Below, piece after piece: positions 35,856 to 44,613 of a DNA stretch of 64,000 nucleotides. Made by a program: the position numbers and the translations under genes. Position 1 is the first letter of the stretch. Every line of letters begins with the position of its first letter. A model generated the notes under the pieces. That model did not search any database. It saw nothing but the letters and a program-made list of their open reading frames with translations, and was not told the DNA's origin. Source of the DNA: Sulfurovum indicum (GTDB lineage Bacteria; Campylobacterota; Campylobacteria; Campylobacterales; Sulfurovaceae); contig NZ_CP063164.1 in assembly GCF_014931715.1 (NCBI RefSeq), positions 1,674,001-1,738,000 on the forward strand. Reading direction: 5' to 3'.

Positions 35856-37133
35856 CTATTTAGTCTCGTCAGGAGATCCATATATCAGACAGCGTAAATG
35901 CTCACGATAAGCATCATAGTCAAATCTTTCCACCCTTGCAACACCTTCTTCAACCGCTGTTCTTGCCACCGCAGACGCTACCCATATCAATGCCTCTTTA
36001 TTAAAAGGAAGTGGAATAATATGCTCTTTCCCATAGCTGATATTTTCATTATGATAGGCTGCCTTGACATAGTAAGGAACCGGCTCTTTTGCCAAAGTTG
36101 CCAAGGCTACAGCTGCAGCCATTTTCATTCCCTCCGTGATCTTTCTGGCACGTACATCAAGTGCCCCTCTGAAAATGAACGGAAAGCCCAAAACATTATT
36201 GGTTTGGTTAGGATAGTCCGAACGTCCTGTAGCGATAATTGCATCACTGCGTACTCTCATAACCTCTTCGGGAAGTATTTCAGGCACAGGATTCGCCAGT
36301 GCGAAGATAACAGGCTCTGGTGCCATCTTAGCGACCATCTCTCTCTTTAGGGCACCGGCAACGCTGAGCCCGAGAAACATGTCAGCACCTTCAATGGCAT
36401 CATCAAGTGTTTTACACTCTGTATCTATGGCAAATTCCTCCTTGTACGGATTGAGATCATCTCTTGAAGTAGAGATCACACCCTTTGAATCACACATAAT
36501 AATATTCTTTACACCCAGTGCCTGGTACATTTTTGCACAAGCGATCCCTGCAGCACCTGCTCCGTTAATAACGATCTTGATCTCACCTGCCTTTTTCCCT
36601 GTCAGTTCAAGTACATTCATCAAACCGGCAGTGGTAATAATGGCTGTTCCGTGCTGATCATCGTGAAATACAGGAATATCAAGTTCCTCTTTAAGAATAC
36701 GCTCGATCTCAAAACATTTTGGTGCTTGAATATCTTCAAGATTGATCCCTCCAAATGTAGGTGCAACTGCTTTACAGACAGCAACGATCTCTTCAACTGT
36801 ATGCACATCCAACTCGATATCAAACGCATCAACATTCGCAAACTTCTTAAAGAGTATCGACTTCCCCTCCATCACCGGTTTGGAAGCCAAAGGACCAATA
36901 TCTCCCAGACCAAGTACTGCCGTTCCATCAGAGATAACGGCCACCAGGTTGGCACGGTTGGTATATTCAAACGATAGATCCCCGTTTTTTGCAATCTCCT
37001 GACAGGGAAAAGCTACACCGGGTGTATAGGCAAGAGAAAGCTCATACTGTGTGTTGCAGGGCTTGGTAACATCGATACCGGTCTTTCCGCCAATATGATA
37101 CGCTAACGCTTTTTCTTTTGTAATTTCTGACAT
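35856..37133 (-). CDS. maeB: malic enzyme (oxaloacetate-decarboxylating)
   Basis: The enzyme decarboxylates malate to pyruvate with reduction of NAD(P). At 425 residues it is the short form without the phosphotransacetylase-like domain of E. coli MaeB. Visible motifs are YTPGVA, VISDGTAVLGLGDIG, GGINLEDIQAP, FHDDQHGTAI, the nucleotide fold VINGAGAAGIACAKM and ATGRSDYPNQTNN. I start at the ATG at 37133, with AAAGG six bases upstream; the preceding GTG is in frame. The next three genes follow with almost no spacing. Confidence 0.93.
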   Translation of the reverse strand: MSEITKEKALAYHIGGKTGIDVTKPCNTQYELSLAYTPGVAFPCQEIAKNGDLSFEYTNRANLVAVISDGTAVLGLGDIGPLASKPVMEGKSILFKKFANVDAFDIELDVHTVEEIVAVCKAVAPTFGGINLEDIQAPKCFEIERILKEELDIPVFHDDQHGTAIITTAGLMNVLELTGKKAGEIKIVINGAGAAGIACAKMYQALGVKNIIMCDSKGVISTSRDDLNPYKEEFAIDTECKTLDDAIEGADMFLGLSVAGALKREMVAKMAPEPVIFALANPVPEILPEEVMRVRSDAIIATGRSDYPNQTNNVLGFPFIFRGALDVRARKITEGMKMAAAVALATLAKEPVPYYVKAAYHNENISYGKEHIIPLPFNKEALIWVASAVARTAVEEGVARVERFDYDAYREHLRCLIYGSPDETK

Positions 37134-37248
37134 CACTTACCTTTGGAGGATTATCCCGGATTATATTACTTTACAAAATTATACTTAATAAACGATATAG
37201 TCTCTCTGTTGGGATAAAAATATAAAAATAAGCATACAAATATATTAT

Positions 37249-37281
37249 CCGGGCTCAAAAGCTTTTCTAAAGATATCCCGG
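37249..37281 (-). terminator. hairpin after the 160-residue gene
   Basis: On the minus strand CCGGG and CCCGG enclose the palindrome AAAAGCTTTT, 12 bases after the stop of the hypothetical gene at 37293. An A/T-rich stretch without a clear T run follows, so this is a possible terminator only. Confidence 0.35.
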
Positions 37282-37292
37282 CAGTAAAGAGA

Positions 37293-37775
37293 TTATGCCT
37301 CCGGGAAATACTCTTCCAGGATTTGAGGAAAAAGCTTCATTGTTCTGCGTGCCTTATCGATCTTTGGCTGAAAGACTTCTGCACTGGTCGGGAAAGCTGT
37401 CATCAGCTCCTGATAGATAGCGATCTTCTCCTCCATATGGTTTTCAAGTGCATCAAGTACCGCTTGCATATTCTCTCTGCTGGTCGCATACTTCATCAAA
37501 AGTTCAAACATACGTTTGCGTGGATGTATCGCCATGGAATCCCCCGCGGCCAAAGCAATATCTTTAATATCCCATCTTGAAATATAGATACCGCTGACAT
37601 GCGGTGCGATCAGCTTGGCATACAGTGCTTCCGTATAGGAAGGATAGTCCTTCAGGTCTGTCTCTTCATCAGCATCACACTGCCCATCCGGACAAAGAGC
37701 AGGATCTCCGGCAAAATTCTTTAAATTTAAATCTTCAAACTCTTTTCTTAGATCTTGTATATCTTTGGGGTCCAT
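37293..37775 (-). CDS. hypothetical protein (160 residues)
   Basis: A soluble, acidic, mainly helical protein with no signal peptide. An N-terminal acidic region contains a cysteine pair (ALCPDGQCDADEE, about 26-38). The remainder is a helical bundle with SRWDIKDIALAAGDSMAIHP in the middle. I do not recognise the family. It starts 10 bases after the stop of the 156-residue gene and is almost certainly cotranscribed with it. The pair sits downstream of the molybdoenzyme accessory genes, but a palindromic element at 38282-38391 separates the two blocks. Confidence 0.7.
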   Translation of the reverse strand: MDPKDIQDLRKEFEDLNLKNFAGDPALCPDGQCDADEETDLKDYPSYTEALYAKLIAPHVSGIYISRWDIKDIALAAGDSMAIHPRKRMFELLMKYATSRENMQAVLDALENHMEEKIAIYQELMTAFPTSAEVFQPKIDKARRTMKLFPQILEEYFPEA

Positions 37776-37785
37776 CTTCTTCTCC

Positions 37786-38256
37786 TTAAGTCTCTATAAG
37801 TAACGGTATGGTATCCGTATCTATTTTTGCATTGAACCATCGGTTGGCAATCAGCATCATCTTTGCCACAAATATGATCTGGTCATCAAGAAACTCCGGT
37901 TTTTCAAACAATCCCTTTACTTCTTCATCCAGACAAAAACCGTATATTTTTCCCTCATTCACTTCAATGAAGTCGATACGCCCTTCTCGCTGTGCAGAGT
38001 CATTCAGTACTTCACAAAATACTACTGCCTTGTGTTGGAACTCTTTTTCAATCATCATTCTGTCCACTTTTGACTGTGCCACGCTTCCCATAGTAAAATC
38101 AAAATGCTCATCGGTGATATTCAGCGCGATTGCTGTTGCGTTAATGGCGTTATGTTTGAGTATCTTGTTGAAATACTTTCTGGTATACCCTGTCTGTGCA
38201 TTATAGCCAAGAATAGTACATAGCTTAGTATCGGGTTTGATCTCATGCGGCTGCAT
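37786..38256 (-). CDS. hypothetical protein, faintly like the N-terminal domain of shikimate dehydrogenase
   Basis: This 156-residue soluble protein starts with KLCTILGYNAQTGYTRKYF, followed by a helix and an alternating strand-helix pattern (NATAIALNITDEHFDF). The rhythm recalls the substrate-binding half of AroE proteins (IG-[DN]P-xxHS-x-SP). The catalytic motifs are not conserved and there is no NADP domain, so this is a weak structural guess. It is the first gene of a two-gene operon with the 160-residue protein. Confidence 0.6.
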   Translation of the reverse strand: MQPHEIKPDTKLCTILGYNAQTGYTRKYFNKILKHNAINATAIALNITDEHFDFTMGSVAQSKVDRMMIEKEFQHKAVVFCEVLNDSAQREGRIDFIEVNEGKIYGFCLDEEVKGLFEKPEFLDDQIIFVAKMMLIANRWFNAKIDTDTIPLLIET

Positions 38257-38281
38257 AAAACACCTCCGGTATTTTAAATAT

Positions 38282-38391
38282 GTAACGAATAGCGAGTAAT
38301 GAGTAACCGATTTTCATTTTACGTTCTTCATGAATAAAAGCATTGCCTTGCAATGCATACCTACATGGCTCACTACTCATTATTCCGTTAC
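38282..38391. repeat. MITE-like element with ~22-bp imperfect terminal inverted repeats
   Basis: The left arm GTAACGAATAGCGAGTAATG (38282-38301, continuing to 38303) matches the reverse complement of the right arm at 38369-38391 with a few mismatches, most of them G-U compatible. In the centre GCATTGC-CTT-GCAATGC (38340-38356) is a perfect hairpin. The right arm includes the stop codon of the ferredoxin gene. No gene lies inside. It could be a miniature transposable element or a strong bidirectional transcript end. Confidence 0.6.
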
Positions 38392-39530
38392 TCATTTGAT
38401 CCCTCATTCCTCATTTTTTTCGCGTTCTCATGTAAAAACATCGCTTCCTCCTCTTCCACAAGGCAGCGTGGACAGGCCTGTTCTCCACCTGTATAGGTAA
38501 AAGGGTTACCGCATTCGTTACAGCGTTTGATGTTGAAGGTTGCAAGTGTACGTTGTGTCGGTTCAAAAAACTCTCTTGTCTCAAATCCGGGTTGCAGCTG
38601 TATGGAGCCCGGTTCACATACATCATGACAGAGATGACACTTGACACAGAGCATTGCATCAAAATGGATGAGGGAGAACCTCGTATTGGAACTAAGCGCA
38701 CCTGTCGGACATATACGGTAACAGATCTGACAGTTGGTACAACTCTCATCTACAAATTTTTGTGAAACAAAACCGATATCTTCCTGAGCAAGCACTTCAT
38801 ACTGTCGGGGCTTTGGTGTATGTTTCAAGGTTGTAAAGAGGATCTTGCGTTTATCAGGCAGATGTTTGTCTTTGATCTTTTGTGTCATAGAAGCATCGAT
38901 CTCGAACTGATGCAGCTCTTCTGCTTCTACAGCCTCATCAAACTCCTGTTTCTGCTTGATCATCCCTTTAAGGGAAGCGGTATTACGAAGGAAGTTCCGT
39001 CTTTCCGATACTTCTTCATCGTTGCTGTCACTATCCTTCTCTCTGGCATTCGACTCATTGGAAGCCTCCACCCTCTCTTCAGTATTTACAAGCAGTACTT
39101 TGTCTGAAAAAGATGAAAGAACGAAATTTGCCTCTTCGATACGGCTTGAAATCAGATTAAAAAGATGGGTTCCCTGCTCATAATCGTTCAGATCCAGCGT
39201 CACCGGGCTATCACTGGCCAATACAAGAGAAACAAGGTGTTCTACACTCAATACCGAAAGACAGGGAACATTGATCTTTCTGGAAATCAGACGTACTTTA
39301 CTGTCAAGGAAAGTAAAGAAAAACTCTGTAGCAGAAAAGTCTGAAAGTGAAAAAGCCTCCGTCGGGCAGGCACCTATACAGGCTGCTGCTTCGACACCTG
39401 TTCCTTTGGCAAATGTGGGAAGCTGTTCCTCAATCTGTACTATTCCATTGGTTGCATCAACACACTTGGTACATTCAGAAAACTTGCTGGTCGCACGTAC
39501 ACAGAGTGCTACATCCAGGTGAAGCTTCAT
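38388..39530 (-). CDS. polyferredoxin accessory protein of the molybdoenzyme operon
   Basis: This 380-residue protein has three cysteine-rich regions. The N-terminus carries spaced Cys (C10, C20, C23) and CIGACP near 51. The core has two classic [4Fe-4S] motifs, CTNCQICYRICP and CVKCHLCHDVCEP. The C-terminus has a rubredoxin/zinc-ribbon pair (CNECGNPF, CPRC). A charged, low-complexity linker sits around 150-190. No signal peptide is seen, so it probably works in the cytoplasm, perhaps passing electrons or helping cofactor insertion. Its ATG overlaps the TorD-like stop (TAATG). Confidence 0.8.
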   Translation of the reverse strand: MKLHLDVALCVRATSKFSECTKCVDATNGIVQIEEQLPTFAKGTGVEAAACIGACPTEAFSLSDFSATEFFFTFLDSKVRLISRKINVPCLSVLSVEHLVSLVLASDSPVTLDLNDYEQGTHLFNLISSRIEEANFVLSSFSDKVLLVNTEERVEASNESNAREKDSDSNDEEVSERRNFLRNTASLKGMIKQKQEFDEAVEAEELHQFEIDASMTQKIKDKHLPDKRKILFTTLKHTPKPRQYEVLAQEDIGFVSQKFVDESCTNCQICYRICPTGALSSNTRFSLIHFDAMLCVKCHLCHDVCEPGSIQLQPGFETREFFEPTQRTLATFNIKRCNECGNPFTYTGGEQACPRCLVEEEEAMFLHENAKKMRNEGSNE

Positions 39531-40186
39531 TATACCTCTTCTCTTTTGGGTGTACAGTTCTCGTTGAGTTTGGCTGTAATATACTCAAAATCACTGAGCA
39601 GAAACTCCAGAGTCAACTCAGCTCCGTCATGATACAGCGGTGTTCTTGATTCTCTTTTGGCATTGATAAGGAACATCGGTGCCCATTCAAGCAGATGCTC
39701 TTTGAGAAAAGCACGCTGCACTTCAAGCAATTCACATACTCCCTCTTTATCCTCTGCATCGAGTGCCTTTCTCTGTGCCATACAAAGCATATACATAAAC
39801 TCAAGTTCCACACCGATATGATCAGCACTCACCACTCTTGCTGCATCCAGTTCAACACGAAAATCAAGCTCGTTATAAAGTTCAACAACCGGATTGTCCC
39901 CTCCACTCTCAATCATCTGGTCATCTCTGGTATAGAAACTCTCATAAGGTACCAGGTGCATCAAAAAAAGATTGGTAAAATCAACATTATAGTATTGGTT
40001 AATCAGGTCTTTTTTACTTAACTCTGTACGTTTGGACCAGTCTCTGTAGTTTGGAAAGAAGGAGAGCAGGCTCTCATCACTCTCAATCTGGTCCAGGAAC
40101 ACTTCATCCACTTCAACCATCATCAAGCGTGAGATCAAAGCATAAAGCGCTATTCTGTTTTCAATGTCTTGTTTCATATCGTTCAT
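39530..40186 (-). CDS. TorD/DmsD-family molybdoenzyme chaperone
   Basis: TorD-family proteins bind the twin-arginine signal of a molybdoenzyme and hold it for cofactor loading before export. This 218-residue all-helical protein shows YESFYTRDDQM, DHIGVELEFMYML (the family E-x-D-H-IG-x-ELEF region) and FLKEHLLEWAP. Its client is presumably the Tat-signal catalytic subunit encoded just upstream. A 134-base gap with a perfect hairpin separates the two. The start at 40186 has only a weak purine stretch; 40177 is an alternative. Confidence 0.85.
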   Translation of the reverse strand: MNDMKQDIENRIALYALISRLMMVEVDEVFLDQIESDESLLSFFPNYRDWSKRTELSKKDLINQYYNVDFTNLFLMHLVPYESFYTRDDQMIESGGDNPVVELYNELDFRVELDAARVVSADHIGVELEFMYMLCMAQRKALDAEDKEGVCELLEVQRAFLKEHLLEWAPMFLINAKRESRTPLYHDGAELTLEFLLSDFEYITAKLNENCTPKREEV

Positions 40187-40281
40187 TGTAATTCCACATT
40201 TGTTAAATTATTGGCACTATACCACTTTCAAGATAAATAAGTCATAAGAGATGTAATTATCTGGGAAATTGTATAGTGTAG

Positions 40282-40304
40282 AGGGCAGACATTCTGTCTG
40301 CCCT
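40282..40304. repeat. perfect 10-bp hairpin between the catalytic subunit and TorD genes
   Basis: AGGGCAGACA and TGTCTGCCCT flank a TTC loop, 17 bases after the molybdoenzyme stop. No T run follows on the minus strand. It may shield the long upstream message from decay, reduce chaperone expression, or be another copy of the window's intergenic palindromes. Confidence 0.6.
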
Positions 40305-40320
40305 TGGATTTACGAAAACC

Positions 40321-43300
40321 TTACTCTGAAATATTTACAGAGTATGCCTTGAGAGACAACGGTACTGCCGGTCTCTTTATATGCGTTGGTCTTCTAAGCG
40401 TATCATTCGTATTAAGAGGTCTTGTCAACTTGTCTCTCCATGCCTGATAGACTTTCATATTGTTCTCATAGTTCACATAGATATCACCGATCTTGTCATC
40501 CGGACCGGCTTTTTCAATACGAACTTTTTGATGCCATGCATGGTTACCGGCAATCGGGTCAGGATGAGAAGGTGCCACAGCATTCTGCCAAGAACCACTC
40601 AGACCATCCCACCAGATATTGTCAAGGTCTTTGTTATACTCTTTGAACTGCCAGGAATCTCTACGTGCCTGCATACCGTCATCCAGTCCCTGTGTAGGTT
40701 TAAGTGTACCGATCTTACCATCCATTGTCATGTCATAAAGCGGTGCACCCACTCCCATAATACCTAGCTTATGCTCAAATCCAGGTATTTCAACGGCATT
40801 TTTAAGCTTCCAGCGTCCTGCATGGTGTGAACAGGCAAGTACACCAGGCATAGTTCCTTCTGTCGGTACTGCCATTGCGATAAAGTAACCTGATTCAAGA
40901 CCCGAAACCGTATCTTCAATCGTTACTTTGATCGCATCTCCACGCTTGATACCAAGCCGTTTTGCATCTTCTGTATAGATCCAAACCGGATTATGGTTTT
41001 GAGAGATCTCCATAAGATGTTTAGAGTTGACAGAACGTGTATGGATATTATATGGCAATCTGAAGACTGTATTGAGCGCAAACTCATTCTCTTTCTTCAT
41101 AAAGTCATGGTGTACCTGGGTAACAACATGTGTCATCTCTTTACGTTCTTTCTCATTTTTTGGATAAATAGGTATTGCATACTCAGGCCACTTCCACTCT
41201 TTGAACCACTCAGAGTAGAATTCAAGTTTCTTGGAGAGTGTATGGAATCCCTGCATAATCTCACCTTCGATCTCAATACCGATCGCTTTTTTGCCGCCAA
41301 ATGTATGGTCTTCAACGAGCAGTGTACCAAATTCGTCTTTTTCCACTTCACTTTCATCATACTCATGACCGTGAGCAATATATTTACTGCCCTCTTTTCT
41401 GAGCGGTCTCTCCTGAGGCTTATAGATATGGTCTTCTTCCAGCCATGTCCCTCGATCTCTCATCATTTCGTAGTTCGGATACTTCGAGTCAGGATAAGCT
41501 GCTTTTGCTGCTTTTCTAAGGTTAGGAAGTTTATCGAATGCCGCCTGGTACCATTCCGGGATCGTTACGGCTCTGCTTGGATCCTCTTTGGAAGCCCAGT
41601 ATTTTTTGACACCGAGAGTTCCGTCAGGATCTACATGATGAACCATAATATTTGCCCAGAACTCTACCTCTTCCCAAATCTCGCCAAGACCTGCTTTAAT
41701 GTGTGCTTCCAGTGTTGCACGTGTCGGATCTTTCGGTTTCCATCCCATCTTCTCAAGTGCTACTCTGAGTGCCGGATTACGGAAACTGAGCCATCTTGAC
41801 GGCTGTGTTGCTTCAGAGTGCTGATCATGTCTCTCACCTGCAAGACCTACCGGAAGGATATAGTCACAGTACCAGTTCGTTTCAGACCAGGTAGGAGAGA
41901 GGTTGAAACTAAGCTCGATTTTATCTTCACGCTTCAGTGCTTCAATCCATCTGAATCCGTCCGGGTTGATCCATACCGGGTTATACATACGAGGGATCCA
42001 TACCGCCAATCTGTCAGGAACATTCAACCCTTTCTTATTCCACTTGTTTCTCCATTCATCATCAAGAAGAAGATGAGGCATAATATGGCTCATTTCATAT
42101 GTACTGAGTGGATACTCTGGCGGCCATGCGATCTCATTCCAGACATCAACCCTTGGAGGTCTTTGTCCTGCAGCAGTTGCAGCATCACCTTTGCCGTTGA
42201 CAGAAATAACGTGCCAGTGGTGAAGCCCTACACCACCTTTATCACCTGCCATTGCCCCACGGAGTACAAAAGGAAGGAATGCTGATCTGGCGATCATCCA
42301 CCCGCCTTTGTGACCGATCGGTCCTGCTCTCCAGATATAGGTCGCTACTCTTGCTCCTGCATCTATGAACATCTCATAAAGTTTTTCTACGATTCTTGCT
42401 TCAATACGACACTCTTTAGTCACAAAATCAAGTGTATACGGAGAATACATCTCTGCGATCATCGTAATGAAATCTTCGTAGCTCTCTCCCTCTGGTACAG
42501 ACTTGATGTATCCTTTTTCAACAAGATAGGCAAGATACTCTTTGTCTTTCATCAATCTGTCCCAGTTCACCCAGTTTTTGACAAAGTTATGGTTTACAAG
42601 GCTCTCACCGTTGATCCCTTTTTCATTCAGGATTCTGTTTGCGAGATAGAGATAGAGTGCTGCCTCTGTTCCCGGCCAACATGGAACCCAAAGATCTGCC
42701 ATACCTGCAGAGTTAGACATACGAGGATCCATAACAACCAGTTTGGCACCTTTCTTACGCGCATCTGCTATACGGCCCGCTGCCTGCTGGAAGTAGTGAC
42801 CGGCATCCGCAGCGTGGGAAGACTGAAGAAAGATCAGCTTTGCATTCGACCAATCCGGAGAGTTCCTGTCATCATTTGACCACTGGATCGTACCTTCACG
42901 TGCACCGGCTGAACAGATATTGGTGTGTGAATCATATCCGTCACAACCCATTGAATGAGGGATTCTGTGACCAAAACCGTTCTCATTTGGACGACCGACA
43001 TGATACATGATCAGTTTACGGGACATCTCATCACCTTTTTTCAAGGTATCATGCATTTTCTTACCGATGGTTGCCATCGCCTCATCCCAAGTTGTTCTTA
43101 CCCATTTACCTTCACCTCTCTTGGAACCTGGAGCTCTTTTAAGAGGGAAAGGAATTCTGTCAGGATCGTACATTTGCGACTGTGCTGCATAACCTTTTGC
43201 ACAGTTTCTGCCACGGCTTCCTGCATGAAGCGGGTTACCCATGTATTTACGTACTGCAAGCTGACCACCTTTTTTATAGCTTGATAGATCAACCCATGCA

Positions 43301-43653
43301 GTCAGACCACATGATGCTTCACAGTTTGAACATGCTGTCGGAACAAGCATATACTCTGTTGCTTTGATCCCGTCAGGATTCGCTTCACTTTCAACGCCGT
43401 TTCTCTGAGTTCCACCTCTTTTCCAGTCATTACCATCCAGCTCTGTAAAGCTATCCCACTCATTAAGAGGTGGATAGAATGAGAGTGTCTTGGGTGTTGG
43501 TGTGAACTTGCTCTGAGCATTGGCAGGGGTATCTGCAATTGTTTTAAATACACCCGTAGCAAGTGATGCACCCGCTACAGTATAAGCTGTTCCTTTTAAA
43601 AACGTTCTTCTGCTCTCTACGAATGCAGGTTGTTCATTGTTTACTTTTGTCAT
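40321..43653 (-). CDS. molybdopterin oxidoreductase catalytic subunit (Psr/Phs/Ttr/Soe class), Tat-exported
   Basis: This 1110-residue DMSO-reductase-family enzyme begins with the Tat motif SRRTFLKG at 14-21. Cys108, Cys111 and Cys115 (ACSNCEASCG) plus Cys151 (GRNCAKG) bind the FS0 [4Fe-4S] cluster. The SHTNICSAGARE motif offers Cys247 as the molybdenum ligand, as in polysulfide, thiosulfate, tetrathionate and arsenate enzymes and unlike Ser-ligated DMSO reductases. The C-terminal half includes the molydopterin-binding barrel. Family members reduce or oxidise sulfur, arsenic or formate substrates, and the sequence alone does not settle which. It forms an A-B-C complex with the next two genes. 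It is 11 bases after the NrfD gene. Confidence 0.88.
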   Translation of the reverse strand: MTKVNNEQPAFVESRRTFLKGTAYTVAGASLATGVFKTIADTPANAQSKFTPTPKTLSFYPPLNEWDSFTELDGNDWKRGGTQRNGVESEANPDGIKATEYMLVPTACSNCEASCGLTAWVDLSSYKKGGQLAVRKYMGNPLHAGSRGRNCAKGYAAQSQMYDPDRIPFPLKRAPGSKRGEGKWVRTTWDEAMATIGKKMHDTLKKGDEMSRKLIMYHVGRPNENGFGHRIPHSMGCDGYDSHTNICSAGAREGTIQWSNDDRNSPDWSNAKLIFLQSSHAADAGHYFQQAAGRIADARKKGAKLVVMDPRMSNSAGMADLWVPCWPGTEAALYLYLANRILNEKGINGESLVNHNFVKNWVNWDRLMKDKEYLAYLVEKGYIKSVPEGESYEDFITMIAEMYSPYTLDFVTKECRIEARIVEKLYEMFIDAGARVATYIWRAGPIGHKGGWMIARSAFLPFVLRGAMAGDKGGVGLHHWHVISVNGKGDAATAAGQRPPRVDVWNEIAWPPEYPLSTYEMSHIMPHLLLDDEWRNKWNKKGLNVPDRLAVWIPRMYNPVWINPDGFRWIEALKREDKIELSFNLSPTWSETNWYCDYILPVGLAGERHDQHSEATQPSRWLSFRNPALRVALEKMGWKPKDPTRATLEAHIKAGLGEIWEEVEFWANIMVHHVDPDGTLGVKKYWASKEDPSRAVTIPEWYQAAFDKLPNLRKAAKAAYPDSKYPNYEMMRDRGTWLEEDHIYKPQERPLRKEGSKYIAHGHEYDESEVEKDEFGTLLVEDHTFGGKKAIGIEIEGEIMQGFHTLSKKLEFYSEWFKEWKWPEYAIPIYPKNEKERKEMTHVVTQVHHDFMKKENEFALNTVFRLPYNIHTRSVNSKHLMEISQNHNPVWIYTEDAKRLGIKRGDAIKVTIEDTVSGLESGYFIAMAVPTEGTMPGVLACSHHAGRWKLKNAVEIPGFEHKLGIMGVGAPLYDMTMDGKIGTLKPTQGLDDGMQARRDSWQFKEYNKDLDNIWWDGLSGSWQNAVAPSHPDPIAGNHAWHQKVRIEKAGPDDKIGDIYVNYENNMKVYQAWRDKLTRPLNTNDTLRRPTHIKRPAVPLSLKAYSVNISE

Positions 43654-43664
43654 ACCTATCCTCC

Positions 43665-44612
43665 TTAACTCAACGGTAGCATTTGTGGAATTTTAAGCCA
43701 TACATCTTTTGCCATGTAAAGCCCGACCAATGCCAATATCGCTGCAAACCTCAATAATGTTTTATTGTCACTCTTCATGTTGCTTACTGCAAGGAAGAAT
43801 GGAATAATAAATCCAAGTGTCATACCAAACCAGAACTCTGTATTGTATGCTCCGCCTGAATGGACATATGCCAATGTCGCTTCTGCTTCAGAAGACTTGA
43901 ATGAGAAGAAATACTCACCCATATACATCAGAAAACTGAAGAATGTTGCAATTGCCAATACCAATGCCAGATCTCTTCTGCTCTCTCTGCTCCAGTTTCC
44001 TGAAACAAGAATCAGTGCGGCTGAACCAGCCAGAAGTGCTGCCCACATCATCTGCATAACTTCTGCAGGAGCCTGCCATAACTCTCTGGCACTCGATTCT
44101 GCCATAATAATCGCTGTATAGAGTGTTACAGGGATCGCAAGAAAAACAACGAAGGGAAAGATCTTCTCATAGAATGGAGAGATATCTCTTACTTTGTTTG
44201 CAAATGCACATTTTTTTCTGAATTCAGGAAAGGCATCAAATCCGCCAATCAGCATCAATACTGTAACCAAACCTGTAAAGAGTGATGCCATCCATGCTCC
44301 TACAGTAATAGCCGATGTCCAGTGCGGATGCAGGAAGATATTAATCATTCTGTACGGCTGATGCAGGTCTGTCAATGTAAAAAGCAGGAAAATGTTCAGG
44401 AAAATAAATGAAATCAAAGGCATGATCCATCTGAGATTCGGCATCTCCTCCTTCTTGTGTCTGTAAAGCAAAAATGCACCTACAAGAATAACACCTGTAC
44501 CAACTGACTTTGCCCACATATTAAGTGTGATCATCCACCCCCAGATAATTCCCGGAAGTGCTACATCCAATGTTACAACTGCTTGTGTTGCGTGAATTGT
44601 ATTTTCTACCAT
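43665..44612 (-). CDS. NrfD/PsrC-type quinone-interacting membrane anchor
   Basis: This 315-residue polytopic protein has eight to nine hydrophobic helices, with TDLHQPYRMINIFLHPHWTS as the recognisable NrfD-family segment facing the periplasm. It exchanges electrons with the quinone pool, here menaquinone given mqnE. I start at the ATG at 44612, one base after the stop of the iron-sulfur subunit and behind GGGAGG. The open frame to 44666 overlaps that gene and adds a methionine-rich leader without support. Confidence 0.88.
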   Translation of the reverse strand: MVENTIHATQAVVTLDVALPGIIWGWMITLNMWAKSVGTGVILVGAFLLYRHKKEEMPNLRWIMPLISFIFLNIFLLFTLTDLHQPYRMINIFLHPHWTSAITVGAWMASLFTGLVTVLMLIGGFDAFPEFRKKCAFANKVRDISPFYEKIFPFVVFLAIPVTLYTAIIMAESSARELWQAPAEVMQMMWAALLAGSAALILVSGNWSRESRRDLALVLAIATFFSFLMYMGEYFFSFKSSEAEATLAYVHSGGAYNTEFWFGMTLGFIIPFFLAVSNMKSDNKTLLRFAAILALVGLYMAKDVWLKIPQMLPLS

Positions 44613-44613
44613 C

